DNA of 38,327 bases from positions 1-38,327 of the forward strand of contig CALCXM010000137.1 in the NCBI GenBank assembly GCA_937905825.1, in the 5' to 3' direction. Of this stretch, positions 1 to 6,608 are shown one piece after another. The position numbers and the translations under genes are program-made. The DNA comes from an uncultured bacterium (lineage in GTDB: Bacteria > Planctomycetota > UBA1135 > GCA-002686595). The notes beneath the pieces were generated by a model that was given only the letters and a program-made list of their open reading frames with translations, was not told the origin of the DNA and made no database searches. Every line of letters begins with the position of its first letter. The stretch's first letter is position 1.

Positions 1-72
1 AACCCAAGGGTTCGGCATGAACGAGGGGTGTGAAAGTGAACCTGGTTCGGTATCCCGTGGTTCGGTATCCCC
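1..72. repeat. Right half of a palindromic repeat (copy 1, cut by the window edge)
   Basis: The first 72 bases match the right arm of the complete palindrome at 814-953. They begin in the palindrome centre (AACCCAAGGGTT) and run through the same arm into two tandem units of GGTTCGGTATCCC (44-58 and 59-72). The left arm would lie just outside the window. The arm contains an ATG at 17-19 and an open frame, which supplies the apparent start of the TPR ORF. The similarity is seen directly; calling it a mobile or REP/MITE-like element is inference. Confidence 0.8.
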
Positions 73-811
73 GTCCAGGCTGCGAAGGACTTGGGAAGTG
101 CGGCGATGCTCAACGGCAGCGGAGCAACTGAAGCACGCCAAGCTCCAGAAGCGTCAGATCCGAACGTCTCGCGGGGAAGCCCGGGTGCAGGCTCGCAAGG
201 ATGCCGTGTACGCCTACCGAGCGGTTCGTGAGTACTTCCCAAGGGAGGCCGAGTGGGTCTCCGAGGCTTCCTTTCGCGCGGGGGAGCTGTTGCGTTCCGG
301 AGGCGAATTCGAGGCGGCCATTTCCGAGTTTGAGCACGCCGAGCGGGCGGGACTCAAGAGCGCCTTCCGGGCCCGGGCAGGTTTGGAGCTGGGGCACCTG
401 CATCGACGCGCTGGACGCATGAACGACGCGCTCAAGTGCTTCGAACGGGTGGAAGCCCTAGGGCCTGACTTCGCGGAGCAACGGGACTTGGGGGCCTACT
501 GGCAGGGAAAGGTTCACGCTCTGCTGCGCAGGCGCAAGGACGCTCGCCGCTGCTATCAAAGGGCCGCGGACACGGGTGTCGAGCCATTGCAACGCATCCG
601 GGCCTTCGACGCTTGGGCCGACGTGCTGATCGGCCAAGGGGAGTTGGAAGGAGCAGCGGGAGTCCTCAATCGCTGTCGGTTGGCCCTCGATGAAAAAGCA
701 AAGGAGCTATCCAGCCTGGGCCAGCGAGTGCGCGGCGCCTTGGACCACATGCGTTCCCCCGGGCGGCTCGCGGCCGCCGTTGCTGAAAGACGTCGCGCTC
801 GAGGTGGTTGA
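17..811 (+). CDS. Tetratricopeptide-repeat (TPR) protein, start uncertain
   Basis: This 264-residue ORF has helical repeats typical of TPR proteins. Examples are 'SEASFRAGELLRSGGEFEAA', 'AGLELGHLHRRAGRMNDALK', a unit around 'GKVHALLRRRKDARRCYQRA' and one around 'DAWADVLIGQGELEGAAGVL'. No enzymatic motif, signal peptide or membrane segment is visible, so a scaffold or protein-protein role is the most that can be said. The first 19 or so codons lie inside palindromic repeat copy 1, and the stop is 3 nt before copy 2. The native start is therefore doubtful. An in-frame GTG at 98 is an alternative. Between about 70 and 130 the codons of this frame look unnatural, while a neighbouring frame (reading 'VQAAKDLGSAAMLNG') looks more coding-like, so the 5' end may be truncated or frameshifted. 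From about residue 35 onward the frame looks genuinely coding. Confidence 0.6.
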   Translation: MNEGCESEPGSVSRGSVSPSRLRRTWEVRRCSTAAEQLKHAKLQKRQIRTSRGEARVQARKDAVYAYRAVREYFPREAEWVSEASFRAGELLRSGGEFEAAISEFEHAERAGLKSAFRARAGLELGHLHRRAGRMNDALKCFERVEALGPDFAEQRDLGAYWQGKVHALLRRRKDARRCYQRAADTGVEPLQRIRAFDAWADVLIGQGELEGAAGVLNRCRLALDEKAKELSSLGQRVRGALDHMRSPGRLAAAVAERRRARGG

Positions 812-813
812 CG

Positions 814-953
814 ACTACCGGATACCGAACTACCGGATACCGAACCAGGTTCACTTTCACACCCCTCGTTCATGCCGAACCCAAGGGTCGGCATGAACGA
901 GGGGTGTGAAAGTGAACCTGGTTCGGTATCCGGTAGGTTCGGTATCCGGTAGT
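814..953. repeat. Complete long palindromic element (copy 2)
   Basis: Bases 814-882 and 885-953 are reverse complements over about 68 bp. The only interruptions are two single-base bulges (A878 and G937) around an AA centre. The arm outside the centre carries tandem 16-bp units GGTTCGGTATCCGGTA at 920-935 and 936-951, with a partial third unit to about 965; the left arm mirrors them. The element sits between the convergent TPR ORF and ugd, so a transcript from either side would fold into a very stable hairpin and could terminate there. It matches the half-copy at 1-72. Whether it is a mobile element, a REP/BIME-like repeat or a terminator cannot be decided from this window. Confidence 0.85.
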
Positions 954-968
954 TCGGTATCCCCCGGC

Positions 969-2267
969 TTAGCAGCCGATCGCGTAGTACGTGAAGCCCA
1001 TGGACTCGAGCACCGGGCGCGAGTAGATGTTGCGACCGTCGATGATGACCGGGTGCTCGAGGGAGTCCCGGATCTGTTCGAAGTCCGGACGACGGAACTC
1101 GTTCCATTCGGTGACGATGATCAAGGCATCCGCGCCGTCCAGGGCGTCCATCGGCTTGGAGGCGTACTTGACCGTGTCGCCCAGGTAGTGCTTCTTGCAT
1201 TCCTCGATCGCTTCGGGGTCGAAGGCCGTGACGGTTGCGCCAGCGGCGAGCAGTTCCTGGCACAGCACGATCGATGGCGCTTCACGCATGTCGTCCGTGT
1301 TGGGCTTGAAGGCCAGGCCCCAAACAGCGAAGTGCTTGCCGGTCAGATCGCCGAAGTGTTCTTTGGTCTTTTCGAAGAGCACGTGCTTCTGGCGCTCGTT
1401 GACTTCTTCCACGGCCTTCAAGATCTTGAAATCGTAGCCGTGCTTCTCGGAGGTCTTGACAATGGCCTGCACGTCCTTCGGGAAGCAGGACCCGCCGTAA
1501 CCGCAACCGGAGAAGAGGAAGCGCGAGCCGATGCGCTCGTCCGTTCCGATGCCAGCACGCACGTGGTTGACGTTGGCGCCGACCAGCGAGCAGATGTTGG
1601 CGATCTCATTCATGAATGAAATACGCGTGGCCAGCATGGCGTTGGCGGCGTACTTCGTGAGCTCAGCGGACTCGATGTCCGTGTGGATGATCGGGTTGCC
1701 CGTGCGCACGAAGGGCGCGTACAGCTCGCCCATCACGTCGGCGGCGCGCTGGTTCTCGCTTCCAATCACGACCCGGTCGGGCTTCAGGAAGTCGTCGATG
1801 GCGGCACCTTCCTTCAGGAACTCGGGGTTCGAGACCACGTCGAAGTCGTGTTGGGCCACGGCGCTCATGGTCTCCTTGACCTTGCGCGCGGTGCCCACGG
1901 GGACCGTGGACTTGTCGACGATCACCGTGTAGCCAGTGAGGTTCTCGCCGATCGACTTGGCCGCGGAGAGCACGTACTTGAGGTCGGCGCTGCCGTCTTC
2001 GCCCGGGGGGGTGCCCACGGCGATGAAGACCACCTGGGCTTTCGCGATACCCGCGGCGTAGTCCGTGGTGAAGGACAGGCGCCCGTCGTTGACATTGCGC
2101 TTGAGCAGCTCTTCCAACCCTGGCTCGTAGATGGGCACAATGCCATCTTGGAGCCCGCGGACCTTGGCCTCGTCGATATCGATACAGGTGACGTTATTTC
2201 CGCTCTCAGCGAAGCAAGTGCCGGCGACGAGGCCAACATATCCGGTTCCAACGACTGCGATACGCAT
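969..2267 (-). CDS. ugd: UDP-glucose 6-dehydrogenase
   Basis: This enzyme oxidises UDP-glucose to UDP-glucuronate with two NAD+, supplying precursors for polysaccharide and envelope glycans in the cytoplasm. The 432-residue length is typical of the bacterial family. The N-terminal Rossmann motif GTGYVGLVAG is at residues 7-16. The family signature around the catalytic cysteine is 'SGCGYGGSCFPKDVQ', with Cys261 as nucleophile. The central helix with 'ESAELTKYAANA' and the C-terminal NAD-binding segment 'VWGLAFKPNTDDMREAPS' are both present. The ATG start directly precedes the dinucleotide-binding strand. The gene stands alone. Its 3' end abuts the palindromic repeat, which may act as its terminator. 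A GDP-mannose dehydrogenase is the main alternative, but the motif set favours UDP-glucose. Confidence 0.95.
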   Translation of the reverse strand: MRIAVVGTGYVGLVAGTCFAESGNNVTCIDIDEAKVRGLQDGIVPIYEPGLEELLKRNVNDGRLSFTTDYAAGIAKAQVVFIAVGTPPGEDGSADLKYVLSAAKSIGENLTGYTVIVDKSTVPVGTARKVKETMSAVAQHDFDVVSNPEFLKEGAAIDDFLKPDRVVIGSENQRAADVMGELYAPFVRTGNPIIHTDIESAELTKYAANAMLATRISFMNEIANICSLVGANVNHVRAGIGTDERIGSRFLFSGCGYGGSCFPKDVQAIVKTSEKHGYDFKILKAVEEVNERQKHVLFEKTKEHFGDLTGKHFAVWGLAFKPNTDDMREAPSIVLCQELLAAGATVTAFDPEAIEECKKHYLGDTVKYASKPMDALDGADALIIVTEWNEFRRPDFEQIRDSLEHPVIIDGRNIYSRPVLESMGFTYYAIGC

Positions 2268-2327
2268 GTGGGATAGTGTAGGGGTGGTGGTAGGGGGTGC
2301 CGGAATGGCAATGATTGTGTTCGGCAG

Positions 2328-2381
2328 GTTGAGCTCGTAACTCGATTCTCAGCTCAACATTGGAGCTTCTGCGCGCAGAAG
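2328..2381. repeat. Two adjacent inverted repeats upstream of tRNA-Val
   Basis: GTTGAGCT (2328-2335) and AGCTCAAC (2351-2358) form a perfect 8-bp stem with a 15-nt loop. Eight bases later, CTTCTGCGCGCAGAAG (2366-2381) is a perfect 16-bp palindrome. Both lie in the 143-bp gap between the divergent ugd and tRNA-Val. They could be an operator, a terminator or a structured leader; there is no T-tract. The symmetry is seen directly and the function is unknown. Confidence 0.5.
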
Positions 2382-2410
2382 GATAACGTGTCGTCTCGAT
2401 TCTGGAACGA

Positions 2411-2486
2411 GGGCGATTAACTCAGTGGCTAGAGTGCCTCCCTTACAAGGAGGAGGTCGGGGGTTCGAATCCCTCATCGCCCACCA
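2411..2486 (+). tRNA. tRNA-Val (anticodon UAC)
   Basis: The cloverleaf is readable by eye. The acceptor GGGCGAT (2411-2417) pairs with ATCGCCC (2476-2482). The D stem is ACTC/GAGT with GG in the loop. The anticodon stem CCTCC/GGAGG flanks the loop CTTACAA, giving anticodon TAC for valine GUA/GUN codons. The T arm has the TTCGAAT loop, and the discriminator is A2483. The 3' CCA (2484-2486) is genome-encoded. The gene is single and ends 31 bp before the 3' end of the convergent methyltransferase gene. No integrase or direct repeat of its 3' end is visible nearby. Confidence 0.97.
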
Positions 2487-2517
2487 GAAACGGCCTTCTG
2501 GGCTCGCGAGGTGTGAT

Positions 2518-3732
2518 TTATCCCTCGGAGTTCGTCGCGCAGGGTTCCACCAAGTAGGCGCGATGGGCGCCTGCGAGGCGCGCGATCAAGAGCTGCCCGC
2601 GGTCCTTGCCCGGGCCGCGGAACTTGCGCTCCAGCTCCTCCGGCGTACTCGAATGTCCCCGCTTTCTCACGGATATTGGACCGACGCCGTGCTCGCCCAG
2701 CATCTTGCGCACGTGCTTGCGGTCGAGGGGTGAACTGGCGAGCACTTGCCAGAGCCGCAGGAAGCGTCCGCTCGGTCGCTGCTGCCCGCCGAGGTAGGCG
2801 ATTTCAGCGGCGAGTGGCGCGAGGCCTTCCTCCTGAGCCAGGTTGCCCAGCAGCCCGGAACGCAGCAGGGCCGGGTCCGGGTCACCGATCCACTTCACGG
2901 CTTGCGCGCGCTCGTCCGAGAGCGGGGCGATCCGTTGTGGACTGCCCTCGATGCGTTCCTCTATGCCCTCGCCATCGAGTCGTGTTGCGATCCTTTCACT
3001 GGCCTTTCCAGTCGCGAGAAGCCCCGTCCATAGGGTGATTTCTACGAGTTCGCCTTTGCGGCTCAGCCACTCCCGGCGGCGTGGCAGGTCTTTGGGCAAG
3101 CAAGCTTCCTCCGCCGCTTGCAATCGTTCCGGGTCCAAGGCGGGTGCGAGCTTCAAGCAGGCGCCGGCATGACTGGCGGCGACCCGCAAGGCTTGCGACA
3201 GAGCTGGGGACCAGGTCTCAGGATCCGCCAAGCGTTTGCCCTCTTGGCGGCGGTCCGGATCGATCAAGCACAAGTCCGTTCGGGCCGCTGGAAGGCCTGC
3301 ATCCGCAAGAATCACATGTCCGGGCAGTTGGTGGTGCTGCAAGTTGGCCCGGGCGAACTGCACATGCTCCATGTCCATGTCCGCGCTCAATGTGTTCATG
3401 TGCGCAAGCCCGAGCGCGATGCTATCGGCGCCGACGCCACAGGTCATGTCGTAGGTTGTCGCCCCAGGAGCGGCCTGCGCCATGCGGGCGGCTCGCCAGC
3501 GTGCAAGGACCTCCGAACTGGCTTGCGCCAGTCCCTTTCTCGTCAGGAAAGGAAGTCCCATAGTCGGAAAGCGCTTGGCTGCACGACCCCGTAGCTCGTG
3601 AAGTGCCGCAGCTTGCCTCGCAACTTGCACAGGAAATTTCTTACTCAGAATGGTGATAACCCTGAGTGTGGGAATGTCTTCCGTCAGTTCTTGGAGAGCC
3701 TGATGAACACTCTGCTGAAAGATAGGGTGCAT
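2518..3732 (-). CDS. THUMP-like domain class I SAM-dependent methyltransferase
   Basis: The 404-residue protein has an N-terminal helical region that includes 'RGRAAKRF' and 'LPFLTRKGLAQASS', as in bacterial THUMP-like methyltransferases. A Rossmann SAM-binding fold follows (motif I 'YDMTCGVGADSIALG', acidic motif II region 'LSADMDMEHV', motif IV-like 'CLIDPDRR'). The C-terminal basic domain ('DRKHVRKMLGEHGVGPISVR', 'LERKFRGPG') matches the THUMP-like region. The family is presumed to act on RNA, but no substrate can be assigned. The open frame runs on to 4320, but that part is antisense to the receiver gene. The ATG at 3732 is chosen because it keeps the conserved N-terminal helices. The gene diverges from the NtrC-like regulator with about 170 bp between starts. 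Confidence 0.85.
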   Translation of the reverse strand: MHPIFQQSVHQALQELTEDIPTLRVITILSKKFPVQVARQAAALHELRGRAAKRFPTMGLPFLTRKGLAQASSEVLARWRAARMAQAAPGATTYDMTCGVGADSIALGLAHMNTLSADMDMEHVQFARANLQHHQLPGHVILADAGLPAARTDLCLIDPDRRQEGKRLADPETWSPALSQALRVAASHAGACLKLAPALDPERLQAAEEACLPKDLPRRREWLSRKGELVEITLWTGLLATGKASERIATRLDGEGIEERIEGSPQRIAPLSDERAQAVKWIGDPDPALLRSGLLGNLAQEEGLAPLAAEIAYLGGQQRPSGRFLRLWQVLASSPLDRKHVRKMLGEHGVGPISVRKRGHSSTPEELERKFRGPGKDRGQLLIARLAGAHRAYLVEPCATNSEG

Positions 3733-3903
3733 ACCTGTTGGAATCGCTGTTCTCAAATCCGAGAATTGGGACCGGCGAAAGCCAGCGTGTCCCGGGCGCG
3801 CAAAGCTACCACGAGTCCGTCGCATCGAGCGTGCCGACGTCACTCTTGATCCCTGGAACTTCCCCTGAGTTCCGCACTTCACTGCCAGACGAGGTCCAAA
3901 CCT

Positions 3904-5859
3904 ATGAGCCGTATCCTTGTAATCGACGACGACCCGGGCAACCGATTGATCATCAAGAGTCGCTTGACCGATCAGGGTTACGAGGTGTTTCTCGCGGATA
4001 CGGGTGCGGGGGGACTGGTCGATGCGCGCAACTCTTCCATCGACCTCTTCCTCGTTGCCGCAAGCCTTGGGTCGGGCATTGACGCCCCCGAGGTTTGCCG
4101 CCGCTTGAAAGCGATCCCCGAGACCTCGACGGTTCCGGTTTGCATCTACAGCCAACTTGGAACGAGCGCTGAAGAGTTGACGCGGGCCTACGAGGCCGGT
4201 TGCGACTCGTTTATCCCTAAGGGAGAGCTCCCCGCGCTGGACTACATCATTAAGGTCCAATTGCACAACAAAGCCGTGTTGGAGGATCTGTCTGAGCAGA
4301 ATCGCGTGCTCGACCAGCACAACCGCAGATTGCGCGAAGAGGGGCAGCGCGAGGCGGATCGTGAAACCTCGCGGGCCTCGAGCGGCGAGCGCAGTTTGAT
4401 TTTGCGTGAGTTAGCTGCGAATCGACCCAATGGCGTCTTGCTTGTCGACGCCGAGGGCTTTGTGCGCTCCGCCGACCGCGGCGCTTGCGAGATCTTCGGC
4501 AACAACGTTGAGCGCCGGAACCTCGGGTTCCTCGCACCGGCCAGTGGCCTTGAAGCTTTTGTGCGCGATGCGCGCTTTGAAGCCCGCGACGGATTCCGTT
4601 TTGACCTGGCGGCGATCGGTGGACGCTGCGCGCGCTCGCTGACAGCGTCGGTGGTGCCCTTGCTCGGCAAGTCGAGTTCGGAGCGCAACCTGTTCAAGAT
4701 CGTTCTGCTCTTGGATGCCGCCAAGCGCAAGATCGCAGCGGAGATGCTGCACGTCGCTGAACCAGGTATTCCTCGTCAACAACTAGGTACGTTGGTGGAC
4801 GCGGCGCGCGAAACCTACGCCGTCGAGATGCTTGTCGGCGAGAGTGCTGGGGCGGTTCGTTGTCGCGAGATCGTCGAAAGCTTCGGTCGTCGTCGACAGC
4901 CTGTGCTCTTGATCGGCGAGCGTGGTGTTGGGAAAACCCGGGCGGCGCGCACGGCGCACTTCGCCGGACCTTTCACGGGACCCTTCTTGCAGATCTCTTG
5001 TTCGGGTCTGGAGGAATCGAACCTGGAACGCGAACTGTTCGGCTATGTGCAGGGCGCCTTCCCCGACGCCTTGAACGATCGCCCCGGAATGTTCCAACGT
5101 GCGGCGGACGGAACGCTCTTCCTTGAAAACATCGACAGCTTGAGTCTGCGCTTGCAGGAGCGAGTCTTGCGCGTCATCGAAGAAGGCGTGGTTTGTCGAG
5201 TGGGCTCCGAGAGTCGTGAAAAGGTCGACGTTGGCATCATCGCTTCCAGCCGCAATCCGCTTCAGGGCGCGGTCAAGACCGGCGCGTTCAACCGCGGTCT
5301 GATGGAGCAACTCAGCGAGAACGCGGTGACCCTGCTGCCCCTTGCGGATCGCGAAGAGGACATCATCGCCCTGGCGGGTTTGTACGTGACGGTCTTTGGC
5401 CGGCGCCACGGAGTGCGCATGATCGATCAGGACGCCGTGGATCTCTTGCTGCGCTACCCGTGGCCAGGCAACGTCAGCGAGTTTGAGTCTTGCATTCGCC
5501 AGGCCTGCGCCAACGCCGACGACGCGCAGATCAACGCGGAGCACCTGCCGCCCGCCCTGCGCGACAGCAACGAAGGACTCGCGACCCGCGAGGTGATTCC
5601 CGCTCCGCGGCGTGATAACGCTGGCAGCGCGGGTGTCGGTGGCGTGATCCCGATGCCGAGCGCCGGCAGCGGATCTCTGCGTCGCCGTCAGCCTTGGGAC
5701 ATCGGGGAGGAAGATCCGATCAGCTTGGAGTTCTACGAGAAGAAGGCTCTGCTGCGCGCCCTCGACCACGTCGGCGGCGACAAGTTGGCCGCCGCGCGAC
5801 TGTTGAAAGTCGGCAAGAGCACGCTCTATCGCAAGCTGAAGCGTTTCGAAATCGATTGA
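3904..5859 (+). CDS. NtrC-family regulator with degenerate receiver and AAA+ motifs
   Basis: This 651-residue cytoplasmic regulator has an N-terminal receiver (1-125), a PAS-like segment (about 165-280), a sigma54-interaction AAA+ domain (about 310-560) and a C-terminal Fis-type helix-turn-helix ('KLAAARLLKVGKSTLYRKLK'). Several key residues deviate. The phospho-acceptor aspartate is replaced ('DLFLVAAS', Ala52), although the acidic triad D8-D10 and the 'IPKG' lysine remain. Walker A is present (GERGVGKT, 338-345). The sigma54-contacting GAFTGA loop reads GAFPDA (384-389). Walker B reads FLENID instead of FLDEIG (E408, N409). The region where arginine fingers normally lie reads 'FNRGLMEQLSE'. 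It therefore probably binds DNA through Fis but may not be phosphorylated and may not remodel sigma54 polymerase in the classical way. The ATG gives a canonical receiver start. The domain identity is confident; loss of activity is inference. Confidence 0.9.
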   Translation: MSRILVIDDDPGNRLIIKSRLTDQGYEVFLADTGAGGLVDARNSSIDLFLVAASLGSGIDAPEVCRRLKAIPETSTVPVCIYSQLGTSAEELTRAYEAGCDSFIPKGELPALDYIIKVQLHNKAVLEDLSEQNRVLDQHNRRLREEGQREADRETSRASSGERSLILRELAANRPNGVLLVDAEGFVRSADRGACEIFGNNVERRNLGFLAPASGLEAFVRDARFEARDGFRFDLAAIGGRCARSLTASVVPLLGKSSSERNLFKIVLLLDAAKRKIAAEMLHVAEPGIPRQQLGTLVDAARETYAVEMLVGESAGAVRCREIVESFGRRRQPVLLIGERGVGKTRAARTAHFAGPFTGPFLQISCSGLEESNLERELFGYVQGAFPDALNDRPGMFQRAADGTLFLENIDSLSLRLQERVLRVIEEGVVCRVGSESREKVDVGIIASSRNPLQGAVKTGAFNRGLMEQLSENAVTLLPLADREEDIIALAGLYVTVFGRRHGVRMIDQDAVDLLLRYPWPGNVSEFESCIRQACANADDAQINAEHLPPALRDSNEGLATREVIPAPRRDNAGSAGVGGVIPMPSAGSGSLRRRQPWDIGEEDPISLEFYEKKALLRALDHVGGDKLAAARLLKVGKSTLYRKLKRFEID

Positions 5860-5894
5860 TCACGCAAGCCGTGGCAACCAGCAGTCGTGGGGGG

Positions 5895-5914
5895 AGCGGG
5901 CGAGTCCTCCCGCT
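5895..5914 (+). terminator. Possible hairpin after the NtrC-like gene
   Basis: AGCGGG (5895-5900) and CCCGCT (5909-5914) form a 6-bp GC-rich stem with an 8-nt loop, 36 bp after the stop codon. There is no T-tract, so support for intrinsic termination is weak. Confidence 0.25.
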
Positions 5915-5990
5915 GTCGACGCGCCAGAGCCACGGCGAACTTGCGGATTCGAGCGGGGCACTGTGGAGCCACGTCGGACTCACTCAAGCG

Positions 5991-6086
5991 CAATGCTCCC
6001 ATGGGGAATGCGCGCGGGGCTCAATGGTCCCAGTGGGGTTTCGTTCGGGGCGCGATGGCCCCATGAAAAACCGGCGGCGCGGGGCT
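5991..6086. repeat. Decayed tandem repeat, about three units of 31-34 bp
   Basis: Units start at 5991 (CAATGCTCCCATGGGG), 6022 (CAATGGTCCCAGTGGGG) and 6053 (CGATGGCCCCATG). Each runs to a CGGGGC-type block. The first two are clearly related and the third is partial. The repeat fills most of the gap before the DUF2784 gene and is read through by a spurious N-terminal extension of that ORF. Function unknown. Confidence 0.45.
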
Positions 6087-6109
6087 GCTGCGAAACGTCC
6101 GCGAACGCA

Positions 6110-6580
6110 ATGAGTCCCGTGAGCCTCCTGGATGGCTACCCCAAGGACCCGGCTGTCTGCGCTCGATTGGCGGATGGCTTGGTCGTTGTGCATTCTGCGA
6201 TCGTGCTGTTTGTCGTGCTCGGCGAAGCGGCGATTCTGTTGGGGGGGTGGCGCGCTTGGCCCTGGGTCAAGAACCGTTGGTTACGGGTTGCGCACTTGGC
6301 CACGATTGCTGGCGTTGCGATCATCGCGGGGCTGGGGAAACTCTGTCCGCTCACCGTTTGGGAGGCGGAACTGCGACGCAGAGCTGGGCAAGAGCAAGAG
6401 ATGACAAGCTTCGTCGGCCGCTGGTTGCGTGAGTTCCTGTACGTCGATGTGCCCCTTTGGGCGCTCTCCCTTAGCTATGTGGCCTTTGCTCTGCTCGTGG
6501 TCGCATCGCTCTTCTGGGTGCCGGTGCGCTGGCGCGCGGACTCAGCGCCTTGCCCGTCGATCCGTGGAACGCAAGATTGA
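6110..6580 (+). CDS. DUF2784 family membrane protein
   Basis: The 156-residue integral membrane protein shows the DUF2784 pattern. An early 'LADGLVVVHSAIVLFVVLG' membrane helix with a conserved His is followed by a second helix, then 'GLGKLCPLTVWEAELRRRAG' (the family 'CPLT..E..LR' signature) and a C-terminal helix. Function is unknown for the family. The open frame starts at 5963, but residues before the ATG at 6110 are translated from the upstream tandem repeat, so 6110 is preferred. The last residues ('SAPCPSIRGTQD') are encoded inside a dispersed 62-bp degenerate element (6547-6608), so the native C-terminus may have been replaced or extended. The gene is convergent with the glycosyltransferase gene. 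Confidence 0.75.
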   Translation: MSPVSLLDGYPKDPAVCARLADGLVVVHSAIVLFVVLGEAAILLGGWRAWPWVKNRWLRVAHLATIAGVAIIAGLGKLCPLTVWEAELRRRAGQEQEMTSFVGRWLREFLYVDVPLWALSLSYVAFALLVVASLFWVPVRWRADSAPCPSIRGTQD

Positions 6581-6608
6581 ATCCGCGTTCTGTCGGCAGA
6601 GCCTCTAG
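6547..6608 (+). repeat. Degenerate dispersed element, copy A
   Basis: These 62 bp align without gaps to the reverse complement of 13529-13590, with about 46 of 62 positions identical. The first 24 bases (starting GCCTTGCCCGTCGATCCG) differ at a single position. In one frame both copies encode 'LPVDPWN' followed by 'VG.AS'. This suggests they are remnants of a related coding sequence or a dispersed repeat. Copy A overlaps the 3' ends of the DUF2784 and glycosyltransferase genes. Confidence 0.6.

Noticed and set aside
44..72. CRISPR array from the short repeated units near 44-72 and 920-965
   Set aside because: The 15-16 bp units are directly tandem without unique spacers, and no cas gene is present.
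906..1619. 237-residue plus-strand ORF starting in the palindrome
   Set aside because: It runs antisense to ugd; its start is repeat sequence and its translation has no motif.
2411..2486. tRNA-Val as an integration site for a genomic island
   Set aside because: No integrase, no direct repeat of the tRNA 3' end, and the neighbours are ordinary chromosomal genes.
3733..4320. N-terminal extension of the THUMP-like methyltransferase ORF
   Set aside because: These 196 codons are antisense to the receiver domain of the NtrC-like gene and resemble no protein; the conserved fold begins after the ATG at 3732.
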